Shown one piece after another: positions 16,027 to 23,999 of a stretch of DNA of 34,891 nucleotides. Made by a program: the position numbers and the translations under genes. Source of the DNA: Spirochaetaceae bacterium (GTDB taxonomy: Bacteria > Spirochaetota > Spirochaetia > SZUA-6 > DRHE01); contig CP070696.1 in the NCBI GenBank assembly GCA_020353535.1, positions 2,916,607 through 2,951,497 of the forward strand. The letters are read 5' to 3'. Numbering within the stretch: position 1 is the stretch's first letter; every line of letters starts with the position of its first letter. Under the pieces are notes generated by a model. The model ran no database searches. It was not told the origin of the DNA and was given only the letters and a program-made list of their open reading frames with translations.

Positions 16027-16911
16027 TCACTGTCCCGGGTTTTTTGACAACTTGCTCTTTAAATAGGCAAGGTTTTCCTGAAGTTTGACTTCGGTGGGTA
16101 TTTCCGAGAAATCCTCGAAGGAGATCCACTCATCGTAGCCTGCACCCTGAAGACAACGAATTATTTCCTCCCAATCGACTAGCCCGCGTTTGATGGGAAC
16201 CCAGGCCAGGTCCCAAACCGTCGATCCGTCCTGTCGATACTTTCCCGGGGCAATCCACTCACAGTTTTTCCCGTGTACATGAGCTAGGTATGGTCCGAGC
16301 ATTTCGATGCTCATTTTCCAATCGGTCATCCCTTCAACCTTCATGTTGCCTGGGTCGAATATGACGCCAAAATGTTCCGGATCGAATTTCTCGGCAATTC
16401 TCATAACCATTGCGGGACCCGCGGTGATGCTTATGAAACTCTGATCTATCTCCAGTAACACCTTCAGCCGGTAGTCTCTGGCCATCTCTACTACTTGCGC
16501 GTATTCGCGTACCGCCCTGTCGAAAACCTGCTGATAGCGATCTGTTTGTCGATCGTACGGAACCGAAGGTATGCGAACCTGGCTGCAATTCAAGATTTTG
16601 GACGCTTCGAATACTTTCTTGATTGCATCGATTTGACCTGGTTTCAGATACGTGGACAGACAGGGGACTTCCAAATCGTATTTGTCGCTCAGGTCCTTCA
16701 GCTTGGAGGCGTATTCGTCAATTTTTTCCGGCGGAATATTTTCTTTCACCTTCCACCAATACGAGTACTCTCCGCGCATCCCCTGATTCGGACGGGATTG
16801 AGAATAGCCGATGCGCCACTCTACGCCATCATATCCTAACCGTTTCAGGGTTCTTGCTACTTCCTCGCAGTCGTATTCCGGCATCATGACTGTAAATACT
16901 GAAAACTTCAT
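16027..16911 (-). CDS. Sugar phosphate isomerase/epimerase-like TIM-barrel protein
   Basis: The 294-residue protein belongs to the xylose-isomerase-like TIM-barrel superfamily (AP_endonuc_2 fold), whose members isomerise or epimerise sugars or act as lyases or hydrolases on keto-sugars with a divalent metal. Likely metal ligands are in LLEIDQSF, GVIFDPGNMK, LAHVHGKN and ISFEDFSE, which sit at the ends of successive barrel strands. The N-terminus (MKFSVFTVMMPEYDCEEVARTLKRLGYDGVEW) is typical. It starts 14 bases after the Gfo/Idh gene upstream and ends 7 bases before the acetamidase gene, so the three form an operon. Substrate unknown. Confidence 0.87.
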   Translation of the reverse strand: MKFSVFTVMMPEYDCEEVARTLKRLGYDGVEWRIGYSQSRPNQGMRGEYSYWWKVKENIPPEKIDEYASKLKDLSDKYDLEVPCLSTYLKPGQIDAIKKVFEASKILNCSQVRIPSVPYDRQTDRYQQVFDRAVREYAQVVEMARDYRLKVLLEIDQSFISITAGPAMVMRIAEKFDPEHFGVIFDPGNMKVEGMTDWKMSIEMLGPYLAHVHGKNCEWIAPGKYRQDGSTVWDLAWVPIKRGLVDWEEIIRCLQGAGYDEWISFEDFSEIPTEVKLQENLAYLKSKLSKNPGQ

Positions 16912-16925
16912 TCACTCCTCCTGGT

Positions 16926-17912
16926 TTACTCCCCGGGGAAGCGGAGATTCCAGAGTTCTCGGATTCGATCCATTGTTTGCAGCACAGTGATGGACTCCTC
17001 CAGAGGTACCACCTCGCTCTCCAACTTCCCTTCCCGCAGGCAGCGGCCGACCTCCACGGCTTCGTGGCTGTAGCCGTTGCCGAGTGTATCGAATCGAAAT
17101 CGCTGCACCTGACCGCGAACCGGTGTCAATACGAATTCCTTTATTCGACTGATCTTGCCCGGAACCCGTATGAATCCTTCGCTGCCCTGGATCACTCCTT
17201 CCATGTTCCAATCATCCCTGATCGACGAGAGGATATTGGCCAGGGCACCGTTGTCATAGCGCAGATTGACAATGGACCGTTCATCCACCCCCGACTCTCC
17301 CATGTCGGCGAGCCCCGCGATTTCGACAGGAATCTGCCCGAAGATCCGCTGGGCAAAAGCGATCCCATATACACCGATATCCATCAGGGCACCCCCTCCG
17401 CAATCAAGAGAGAACAACCTCTTATGGAGGCCGGGCTCCGCCGAAAAGCTGTAAACGGTCCGTACCAACCGAATCTCACCGATATAACCGAGTCTCACCA
17501 TCTCCCTCAACTTCTGCATGGCCGGGAGGGTGAGCATCCACATGGCTTCCATCAGAAACAGCTTCTTCCGGCGGGCGGCGCCGATCATCTCCGTTGCCTG
17601 CCGGGCATTGAGCGCCATGGGTTTCTCACAGAGCACGTGCCTGCCGTGGTCCAGACACGCCAGAGTGTTCGACAGATGATCAGAATGGGGGGTAGCCACA
17701 TAGACCACATCGATGTCATTTCGCTCGATCAGAGCCTCGTAGGAGCCGTAATGTCTGGGAACCGAAAACTCTCGGGCAAAATCGGCAGCCCTTTGCCCTG
17801 ATCGGGAAGCAACAGCTCGGATTTCCGCCCCTTCGACCGCTGATAGACCCTCTGCGAAGAGGTGGGCCGCTTTGCCCGTTCCAAGAATGCCCCACCCCAG
17901 TCTGTGTGCCAT
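16926..17912 (-). CDS. Gfo/Idh/MocA family oxidoreductase
   Basis: The 328-residue protein has an N-terminal Rossmann domain (GILGTGKAAH) with the ATPHSDHL and CEKPMALN segments that hold the catalytic lysine in EKP. The C-terminal substrate domain contains GGGALMDIGVYG. It lies in the branch of dihydrodiol- and glucose-fructose-oxidoreductase-like enzymes that oxidise a sugar hydroxyl with NAD(P). A perfect TATAAT ends only 7 bases before the ATG, so the mRNA may be leaderless, which also fits the lack of a clear Shine-Dalgarno sequence. It heads the minus-strand operon that ends with acetamidase, and is divergent from another gene of the same family at 18067. Confidence 0.9.
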   Translation of the reverse strand: MAHRLGWGILGTGKAAHLFAEGLSAVEGAEIRAVASRSGQRAADFAREFSVPRHYGSYEALIERNDIDVVYVATPHSDHLSNTLACLDHGRHVLCEKPMALNARQATEMIGAARRKKLFLMEAMWMLTLPAMQKLREMVRLGYIGEIRLVRTVYSFSAEPGLHKRLFSLDCGGGALMDIGVYGIAFAQRIFGQIPVEIAGLADMGESGVDERSIVNLRYDNGALANILSSIRDDWNMEGVIQGSEGFIRVPGKISRIKEFVLTPVRGQVQRFRFDTLGNGYSHEAVEVGRCLREGKLESEVVPLEESITVLQTMDRIRELWNLRFPGE

Positions 17913-17919
17913 CTTTCGT

Positions 17920-17947
17920 ATTATAATCAGAGTTTTTCAAGAGGCAA
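17920..17947 (-). promoter_or_regulatory. Promoter giving a probably leaderless transcript
   Basis: On the minus strand TTGCCT (17942-17947) and a perfect TATAAT (17920-17925) are 16 bases apart. The -10 box ends 7 bases before the ATG at 17912, which would place the transcription start at or next to the start codon. Confidence 0.5.
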
Positions 17948-18009
17948 TATAAATTCGGCAACAAAAATTGGAAAACGAATAAAATCCTACTGTTCTAACG
18001 GCGCGAACC

Positions 18010-18053
18010 TTGACATTCTTGGGCTTCATCCGTAAAAATAGTTCGAATTCGAA
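18010..18053 (+). promoter_or_regulatory. Promoter and 12-bp palindromic operator of the plus-strand operon
   Basis: TTGACA (18010-18015) and TAAAAA (18033-18038) are 17 bases apart. A perfect palindrome TTCGAATTCGAA follows at 18042-18053, covering the expected transcription start. A palindrome in this position is the classic site for a repressor. The cognate regulator is not evident next to it; the ROK protein encoded at 32925-34142 is the only regulator of a sugar-repressor family in the window. Confidence 0.55.
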
Positions 18054-18066
18054 ATAATAACGAGCA

Positions 18067-19113
18067 ATGAATAATACCGAAGATAGGGGAACCGTAAAGT
18101 GGGGGATCCTCGGCTGCGCCCGCATCGCGGCGAACGCACTCATTCCCGGGATGATGCGCTCCAGTAACTGCGAGGTCTCGGCGATTGCCAGTAGGAGCCG
18201 CGACAAGGCCGAGGAGTTTGCCGAGCGATTCGGAATTCCCTGCATCTACGAAAACTACGAACAGCTCCTGAGTGATCCAGAGATCCAGGCGGTCTACATC
18301 CCCCTGCCGAACGCCCTGCACAAACCATGGACTATCGCTGCCGCTGAAAAAGCGAAACATGTTCTCTGCGAGAAACCCCTGGCCTGCAACGCTGAGGAAG
18401 CCCAACAGATGCGTAGCGCCTGCGAACAAAATGGAGTGCTTCTGATGGAGGCTTTTGCCCAGCGGTTTCATCCCCAGAACCACCAGGTGAAACAGCTTAT
18501 CGATTCGGGGAGGATAGGCAAAATCGTACGGATCACCAGCTCCATGTCCCGATCGCCGTACCCTCAGGACGATATCCGGATGAATAAAGACCTCTGTGGA
18601 GGTGTGCTGATGGATATGGGGTGTTACTGTATCAGCACTGCCAGATTTTTCGTCGGGACCGAGCCAAACTCCGTCTTCGCCACACAGGATATGAGCGAAG
18701 GCGGAGTAGATATAAGAACGACCGCCACCGTAGTCTTCCCCGCCGGGGAGATCCTCCAATTCGACACGAATCTTTATCTCTCCGAAGGGCATTTCGAACA
18801 GGGTACGACCGTCTACGGGCAGTCCGGCAACATCTACATCCAGCAAGGATTCAGCCAGGTTGAGACTCACAGATTCGGTAAACTCGTGGAAACACCCCTT
18901 GTGATTAGCGATCACCTCGTAGGTGCCCAGGCTTCAGAGACGATTCGCATCACCCCGGTTCATCAATGGCAGCTGGAGGCGGAGTATTTTGCCGACTGTA
19001 TTCTACAGAACCGCCGCATCGATTATCCGGGTGAAGACGGAGTGGCAAACATGCGGGTGATAGACGCAATCGTTCGGAGTGCACGGGCGGGAAAATCCGT
19101 TGATCTCAGGTAG
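18067..19113 (+). CDS. Gfo/Idh/MocA family oxidoreductase
   Basis: This 348-residue NAD(P)-dependent sugar dehydrogenase-like protein starts its Rossmann fold at GILGCARIAANALIPGM, has the catalytic-lysine motif CEKPLACN, and the family segment GGVLMDMGCYCIST in the substrate domain. It is similar in layout to the divergent gene at 16926-17912, but the two differ widely in sequence and are not a recent duplication. It is the first of eight closely spaced plus-strand genes (18067-25022; gaps of about 10-42 bases), so it sets the operon's theme: oxidation of an unphosphorylated sugar. The ATG at 18067 has only a weak ribosome-binding site. Confidence 0.9.
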   Translation: MNNTEDRGTVKWGILGCARIAANALIPGMMRSSNCEVSAIASRSRDKAEEFAERFGIPCIYENYEQLLSDPEIQAVYIPLPNALHKPWTIAAAEKAKHVLCEKPLACNAEEAQQMRSACEQNGVLLMEAFAQRFHPQNHQVKQLIDSGRIGKIVRITSSMSRSPYPQDDIRMNKDLCGGVLMDMGCYCISTARFFVGTEPNSVFATQDMSEGGVDIRTTATVVFPAGEILQFDTNLYLSEGHFEQGTTVYGQSGNIYIQQGFSQVETHRFGKLVETPLVISDHLVGAQASETIRITPVHQWQLEAEYFADCILQNRRIDYPGEDGVANMRVIDAIVRSARAGKSVDLR

Positions 19114-19138
19114 ATGATCTGATGATGGGAGTGGGATT

Positions 19139-19972
19139 CTGAAACTCGGTGTGGGCAGCTGGACGTTCCCCTGGTCGATTCTCGTGCCCGGATATCCTCC
19201 TCCGGAAAAGCCCCTCGACGCCTTCGATATACTAGTATTGGCCAACAACTTGGGGGCAGGGATCGTTCAGTACGCCGACAACCTGCCGCTTCACGAACTG
19301 GCCCAAACGGAACTGGCGGATCTTCGAAAACAGGCCGACAACTTCGGAATCGCCATCGAAGTGGGCACACGGGGGATCCAAACGGAGCTGCTGCTCCAGT
19401 ACTTGGAGATTGCAAAAACTCTCGGTGCAGAACTCGTGCGCACCTTGCTCTTCGATAAAACAGGCAAACTCTCTATTCCTGAGATCATACCGCTATTGAA
19501 TCGCGTTCTGCCTGAATTCAAAAAAGAGAATGTCGTACTTGCTATCGAGAACTATCAGCTGTACACTACCGCCGAATACAGAACCATAATCGAGTCTGTG
19601 GGCAGCGGCCATCTAGGGATCTGTCTCGATACCATAAACAATTTGGGAACACTGGAGACGCCACTTCAAGTTGTGCAGCAGTTGGGCGAGTTCGCCGTCA
19701 ATCTTCATTTCAAGGATTTCGCTATCCACAGAATCGCTACTACGCTGGGATATAAAATCGAGGGAACCCCCGCGAGCAAGGGCGCTCTGGACGCCAGATG
19801 GCTCTTGGAGACGATCGGCGCGTACGGCATATGCAAGTCCGTCATCATCGAGCAGTGGGTGCCATTTAGCGATTCCCTCGAGAGTACCCGCAAGCGGGAA
19901 TTGGAATGGGCGCGGGAAGGAATGAGATCTCTAGGGGATACCATGAGAGATTTAGGGATTCTCGAGGAATGA
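19139..19972 (+). CDS. Sugar isomerase/epimerase-like TIM-barrel protein with a CTG start
   Basis: A 277-residue member of the xylose-isomerase-like TIM-barrel superfamily. Probable metal ligands lie in VVLAIENYQLY, GICLDTINNLG, VNLHFKDF and VIIEQWVPF. The family N-terminus is MKLGVGSYTFPW-like; here the matching codons read CTG-AAA-CTC-GGT, and no ATG, GTG or TTG is in frame before them. GGGAG lies seven bases before the CTG. The next usual start, GTG at 19151, would remove the first barrel-strand residues and has no ribosome-binding site. The gene follows the Gfo/Idh gene after 25 bases and precedes a cupin gene after 22. Confidence 0.85.
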   Translation: MKLGVGSWTFPWSILVPGYPPPEKPLDAFDILVLANNLGAGIVQYADNLPLHELAQTELADLRKQADNFGIAIEVGTRGIQTELLLQYLEIAKTLGAELVRTLLFDKTGKLSIPEIIPLLNRVLPEFKKENVVLAIENYQLYTTAEYRTIIESVGSGHLGICLDTINNLGTLETPLQVVQQLGEFAVNLHFKDFAIHRIATTLGYKIEGTPASKGALDARWLLETIGAYGICKSVIIEQWVPFSDSLESTRKRELEWAREGMRSLGDTMRDLGILEE

Positions 19973-19994
19973 GCGATTCTATACGGAGGAACAA

Positions 19995-20396
19995 ATGGAA
20001 GTAATTAGATGTTGGGAAGAGGAAGGGGTAACGATCCCCCAGCCGAACTACAGGCATATCAAAGTGATGCTGGCCTCGGATATCCGGGATACCCCGGAAC
20101 TGCTGTTTAGCCAGGCGATCATCTATCCGGATGGACAGACTGAAGAGCACTCCCATGACCGTCCCGAACTGATTCAGGTGATATCGGGGAGAGGAATCTC
20201 GAAATCCGCAGAAGGAGAGGTGGCTCTGGAGCCGGACATGGTGCTGTGGGTGAGGCCTGGAGAGGTACATCAGATCGTGAATCCCTATCCGGAGCCGTTG
20301 AAGTTGTCCGCTATATTCGTTCCCGCCTTTGAGGGCAAGAAACACCTTCAGCGGATCAAAGAAGCTGCTGAACAAGACGGGGACAAAAAAGGATAG
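19995..20396 (+). CDS. Single-domain cupin protein
   Basis: The 133-residue protein is a small cupin with both motifs: H52, H54 and E58 (EEHSHDRPELIQVISGRG) and H92 (GEVHQIVNP), which should bind one divalent metal. Cupins of this size in sugar operons can be isomerases, epimerases or sensors of sugar ligands; sequence does not tell which. It has a good GGAGG-type ribosome-binding site and lies between a TIM-barrel gene and an aldo/keto reductase gene in the same operon. No signal peptide is present, so it acts in the cytoplasm. Confidence 0.85.
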   Translation: MEVIRCWEEEGVTIPQPNYRHIKVMLASDIRDTPELLFSQAIIYPDGQTEEHSHDRPELIQVISGRGISKSAEGEVALEPDMVLWVRPGEVHQIVNPYPEPLKLSAIFVPAFEGKKHLQRIKEAAEQDGDKKG

Positions 20397-20407
20397 GATT
20401 GCGAACC

Positions 20408-21394
20408 ATGGAATACCGTAGATTGGGTCGTTCAGGATTGAGAGTTTCCCCTCTCGTGTTGGGGACCATGAACTTCGGCGGGGCAACGGACAGAGATCAG
20501 TCGTTTCGGATCATCGATGAAGCCCTGGAGGCTGGAATCAACCTCTTCGACTGTGCCGACATCTATTCCGGCGGGGAAAGCGAGCGCGTTCTGGGGGAAG
20601 CCCTCTCCCGAAATGGCAAGCGCAAACATGCTCTGATCACCAGCAAAGCCTTCATGCCCTCGGGACCTGGACCCAATGATCGGGGTTCGTCACGGCACCA
20701 CATATTCGAAAGTTGCGAAAACAGCCTGAAATCACTGAAAACAGACTATATCGACATTTATTTCATTCATAGATCCGATTTCAGCGTATCTCCGGAGGAG
20801 CCGCTGGCAGCCCTCGACATCTTGGTGAAACAGGGAAAGATTCGCTACGCGGCCTGTTCGACTCATCCATCCTGGCGGACCGTGGAGGCTCTGATGACGG
20901 CGGATCGCCTTGGGTACCCTAAATTTATCTGCGAGCAGCCCCCGTACAATCTTCTTGACCGCAGAATAGAGCAGGAAATCCTGCCCATGTGCCGCTATTT
21001 CGATTTGGGCGTCATCTGCTGGTCTCCTCTTGCCCAGGGAACGCTGGCGGGCAGGTACACGAAAGCCGATCAGTTTCCGGCCGGCAGCCGGGCGACCCAA
21101 AAAGAAGTATACGCCGAACGAATCACCCAGGCCGGGATCGACGCGGCCGCGAAGATGGCAGTGTATGCAGGGAAGAAGGGCGTTACGCCGGCACAATTCG
21201 CGGTTGCCTGGGTGCTCAACCAGCCAGGAGTCACCGGCAGCCTCATAGGACCGCGCACTCTGGAACAGTTCCGGGACCTGCTGCCGAGCGCCGCAATAGA
21301 GCTGACGGAAGAGGACCGCTCCTTCTGTGATTCTCTGGTACCGCCTAGATCTCACCTGTCCAACCACTTCAACACGACTGACTGGATGAAGTAA
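20408..21394 (+). CDS. Aldo/keto reductase
   Basis: This 328-residue NADPH-dependent (beta/alpha)8 oxidoreductase reduces sugar aldehydes or ketones. The catalytic tetrad is visible: D48 and Y53 (FDCADIYSGGESE), K80 (LITSKAF) and H121 (FIHRSD). The C-terminal cofactor-binding segment near GSLIGPRTLEQ is also present. I choose the ATG at 20408, since the family begins MEYRRLGxSGLxVSxLxLG, over a TTG nine bases upstream. AGGA precedes it at good spacing. In this operon it could re-reduce the keto-sugar made by the Gfo/Idh enzymes, which would make an oxidation-isomerisation-reduction route. Confidence 0.92.
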   Translation: MEYRRLGRSGLRVSPLVLGTMNFGGATDRDQSFRIIDEALEAGINLFDCADIYSGGESERVLGEALSRNGKRKHALITSKAFMPSGPGPNDRGSSRHHIFESCENSLKSLKTDYIDIYFIHRSDFSVSPEEPLAALDILVKQGKIRYAACSTHPSWRTVEALMTADRLGYPKFICEQPPYNLLDRRIEQEILPMCRYFDLGVICWSPLAQGTLAGRYTKADQFPAGSRATQKEVYAERITQAGIDAAAKMAVYAGKKGVTPAQFAVAWVLNQPGVTGSLIGPRTLEQFRDLLPSAAIELTEEDRSFCDSLVPPRSHLSNHFNTTDWMK

Positions 21395-21412
21395 ATCCGG
21401 GATCGTTGCAGA

Positions 21413-22408
21413 ATGATACGATTTGGAGTCTTGGGTGCCGGATTCATCGGCTCTGTGCATGCCGGCAATATAGCGGCAAATCCGAGAGCACGGCTGATTT
21501 CCGTATTCGACATCGATGAAAAAAAAGCCGGCCTGATTGCTGAAAAACACGGTGCGCGGGTCGGCACTTCCGCCGAACAGCTGCTGGGAGAATCGGAGAT
21601 CGATGCGGTGGTTATTGCCTCCTCTACTCCGACCCATGTTTCCTACCTGAAAGCCGCGGCCGAAGCGGGTAAGGCAATTCTCTGCGAAAAGCCAATCTCC
21701 CTCGACTACGAGGAGGCCAGGGAAGCCCATGGAATCGTGGAGCATTCTGCAGTCCCGGTAATGGTCGGTTTTAATCGCAGATTCGACAGGAACTACTCGG
21801 CTTTGAAAGATACCATAGAAACTGGAACGATCGGAAAGGTCGAGATCATCCAGGTCACCCATCGGGGACCGCAGCTGCCGTCTTTGGAATATTTAAAGGT
21901 AAGCGGCGGACAATTCCGCGACAGCGGTGTTCATTTCTATGATCTGGTGCGTTGGCTGACGAATGAGGACCCGGCGGAGGTTTTCGCCTTTGGATCGTGT
22001 CTGGTCGACCCCTCGATTGCCGAGTTCGGCGACACGGATACCTCGATCATTTCTCTTCGTTTTGACAGCGGCGCGTTGTGCCAGATCAATTTCAGCCGCC
22101 GAACCGCCTACGGGTACGAGGACAGGATCGAGGTATTCGGTTCGGAGGGAATGGTGGAATCCCAGCGGCAGCGAAGGGGTGAAGTCGCTATTTACAAGGG
22201 CGACCGCATCACCGTCGACGGACTCCACCGTGGCTGGTTCGAGCGTACCAAAGCGACCTACGGGCTGGAAATCGACGCTTTGATAGAGGCACTGGAAAAG
22301 CGGGAGATGCCGAGTCCGTCGTTGACGGACGGATTGAAAGCGCAGGCAGTTGCCGAGGCGGCCACGGAGTCGTACAAAACTTCCCGGCCCGTTCTCGTAT
22401 CCTATTGA
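21413..22408 (+). CDS. Gfo/Idh/MocA oxidoreductase, inositol 2-dehydrogenase-like
   Basis: The 331-residue protein shows GVLGAGFIGSVHAGNI for NAD binding, CEKPISLD with the catalytic lysine, VGFNRRFDRNY, and GGQFRDSGVHFYDLVRWL with the conserved Asp and His of the active site. These segments are the ones seen in inositol 2-dehydrogenase and scyllo-inositol dehydrogenase, so a cyclitol or pyranose 2- or 3-dehydrogenase is likely. The true substrate cannot be fixed from sequence. It begins 18 bases after the aldo/keto reductase gene and is followed after 21 bases by a second TIM-barrel gene. Confidence 0.9.
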   Translation: MIRFGVLGAGFIGSVHAGNIAANPRARLISVFDIDEKKAGLIAEKHGARVGTSAEQLLGESEIDAVVIASSTPTHVSYLKAAAEAGKAILCEKPISLDYEEAREAHGIVEHSAVPVMVGFNRRFDRNYSALKDTIETGTIGKVEIIQVTHRGPQLPSLEYLKVSGGQFRDSGVHFYDLVRWLTNEDPAEVFAFGSCLVDPSIAEFGDTDTSIISLRFDSGALCQINFSRRTAYGYEDRIEVFGSEGMVESQRQRRGEVAIYKGDRITVDGLHRGWFERTKATYGLEIDALIEALEKREMPSPSLTDGLKAQAVAEAATESYKTSRPVLVSY

Positions 22409-22429
22409 AATTTGAGAGGAGCAGGTACT

Positions 22430-23401
22430 ATGTTTCGATTTGCGGTCATTACTACCTTTCTCGGGCAGTCCAAGGATCGATTTCATATTTACAACAAGGA
22501 GGCCTCCCTGGAGCAGAAGTTCCAGATGGCGGCGAAGCTCCCCGGATATGACGGAGTGGAGATCGTGTATCCCTATGAAGTCCACGATCCGGCGGAAACA
22601 AAGCGCTTGCTGGATAAATACAAACTGTCGGTATCTGCCGTGAATGTAAATGTCAAGGCGGAACCGGAATTCATAGACGGCGGGCTTACCTCGGAGGATC
22701 CCGGCATCAGAGCCAAGGCGGTGCGTTTCGTCAAAGAAGGAAAAGATTTTGCAGCGGCCATCGGTGCTCCCAGGGTGACCTGTTGTCCCCTGGGTGACGG
22801 ATTCGAGTTCGTATTTCAGAAGGACTATGGGGCCCTGTGGAGACGGCTGTGCGACACGCTGGCTGAAGCGGGGGACCACCTGAAAGATACGGTGCCCCTG
22901 TTCATCGAGTACAAACCCAAGGAAACCAGGCGCGTTACAGTACTTCCCCGTGCGGCCGACGTTCTGCTGCTGCTTCACGAGCTCAAAGTGGCGTCCATGG
23001 GAGTAACCGTGGACTACGGGCACTCGATATACGCCGGAGAGCACGCGCCCATGATTCTCTGTCAGATCAAGGACAGCCCCTTCGACTATTACGTGCACAT
23101 AAACGACAACGACAAGACCTGGGACTGGGATTACTTCTGCGGCAGTCACACCCTGTTGGACTACATCGAGTTTGTCTACTACCTCTGGAAGCACGGCTAC
23201 GACAAGCACCTCACCTCCGACACCCACCCCACCCGCTGGGACATGAGCGAGATGTTTGCCATCAACAGCAGATTGACCAGCCGCATCGGGAAGTTGATCG
23301 ACTCCATCGGTGCGGAGGAATTCGAAAAAGTGATCTCCAACCCCGATTACATGGCCACCTGGAGGTTCGTGGAAGAACGGCTCCTGCGGCTGGCCGATTA
23401 A
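22430..23401 (+). CDS. Sugar isomerase-like TIM-barrel protein, paralogue of the 28846 gene
   Basis: The 323-residue protein has barrel-strand motifs of the xylose-isomerase-like superfamily: DGVEIVYP, LFIEYKPKE, VTVDYGHS and YVHINDND, which probably supply metal and substrate ligands. It is clearly homologous along its length to the protein encoded at 28846-29802 (VITxxLG, DGVExxYP, EYK, DxGHS, HxNDND, followed by DWD), so the island carries two related enzymes in two operons. The ATG at 22430 has AGGAG eight bases upstream; a TTG 18 bases earlier lies within that site and is unlikely to be used. Confidence 0.87.
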   Translation: MFRFAVITTFLGQSKDRFHIYNKEASLEQKFQMAAKLPGYDGVEIVYPYEVHDPAETKRLLDKYKLSVSAVNVNVKAEPEFIDGGLTSEDPGIRAKAVRFVKEGKDFAAAIGAPRVTCCPLGDGFEFVFQKDYGALWRRLCDTLAEAGDHLKDTVPLFIEYKPKETRRVTVLPRAADVLLLLHELKVASMGVTVDYGHSIYAGEHAPMILCQIKDSPFDYYVHINDNDKTWDWDYFCGSHTLLDYIEFVYYLWKHGYDKHLTSDTHPTRWDMSEMFAINSRLTSRIGKLIDSIGAEEFEKVISNPDYMATWRFVEERLLRLAD

Positions 23402-23443
23402 GTTTGAGGCTGGGAATCCGGAATAACAATTGCGAGGTATACC

Positions 23444-23989
23444 ATGATTACGAAAGATCAACAGAGAAAGGCCCAGGAAGAGGCTATTCGACTCTTCAAA
23501 AAAGCTCAGATCCCGCTGTCCGAGGCTGAGAAGAAGGCGATCGAGGTGGTGGATTTCGGATTGAGCAATCTCTCGGTCGAGGGCGCGCAGATACTGACCC
23601 TCGTACAAACGGAACGTATCAGCGTCAAGCTGCTCGCCCTGATGCCGAAGCAAACGGAACCGGAGCATTGGCATCCCCGCGTGGGGGAGGATCCCGGGAA
23701 GGAAGAAACGGTGCGCCACGTGTACGGGGACCTTTTGTTCTACGTGGGCGGGGAGCAAACGCTTTCCAAAGGATTTATCCCCGAGGGAAAGAGTTCCCTC
23801 TACACCTGCCGCCGAGAGATACAGATGGAACCCGGTTCCCAGCTCACCCTGGCTCCTGGAGAAAAACACTGGTTTCAAGCCGGAAAGAGGGGGGCCGTGC
23901 TCTTCAGCTTCTCCACGGTGGCCCGGGACGCTCTGGATCAGTTTACGGATCCGGATATCGTCAGGATCACAAAGATCGCGGACAAGTAG
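23444..23989 (+). CDS. D-lyxose/D-mannose-type sugar isomerase (cupin fold)
   Basis: The 181-residue protein matches the D-lyxose ketol-isomerase family, cupin-fold manganese enzymes that interconvert D-lyxose and D-xylulose, and D-mannose and D-fructose. The metal ligands are seen as H75 and H77 (EPEHWHPRVG), E88 (GKEET) and H142 (GEKHWFQAG). Other family hallmarks are VVDFGLS, GDLLFYVGGE and LYTCRREIQMEPGSQLTL. It is shorter than the E. coli enzyme of about 225 residues, mainly through a shorter C-terminus, but has the catalytic core. Of the genes in the island it points most directly to an aldose-ketose step. Confidence 0.85.
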   Translation: MITKDQQRKAQEEAIRLFKKAQIPLSEAEKKAIEVVDFGLSNLSVEGAQILTLVQTERISVKLLALMPKQTEPEHWHPRVGEDPGKEETVRHVYGDLLFYVGGEQTLSKGFIPEGKSSLYTCRREIQMEPGSQLTLAPGEKHWFQAGKRGAVLFSFSTVARDALDQFTDPDIVRITKIADK

Positions 23990-23999
23990 GAGAAGAATC

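Noticed and set aside
20732..21862. Minus-strand frame of 376 codons over the aldo/keto reductase gene
   Set aside because: Antisense shadow; the plus-strand product has a full catalytic tetrad.
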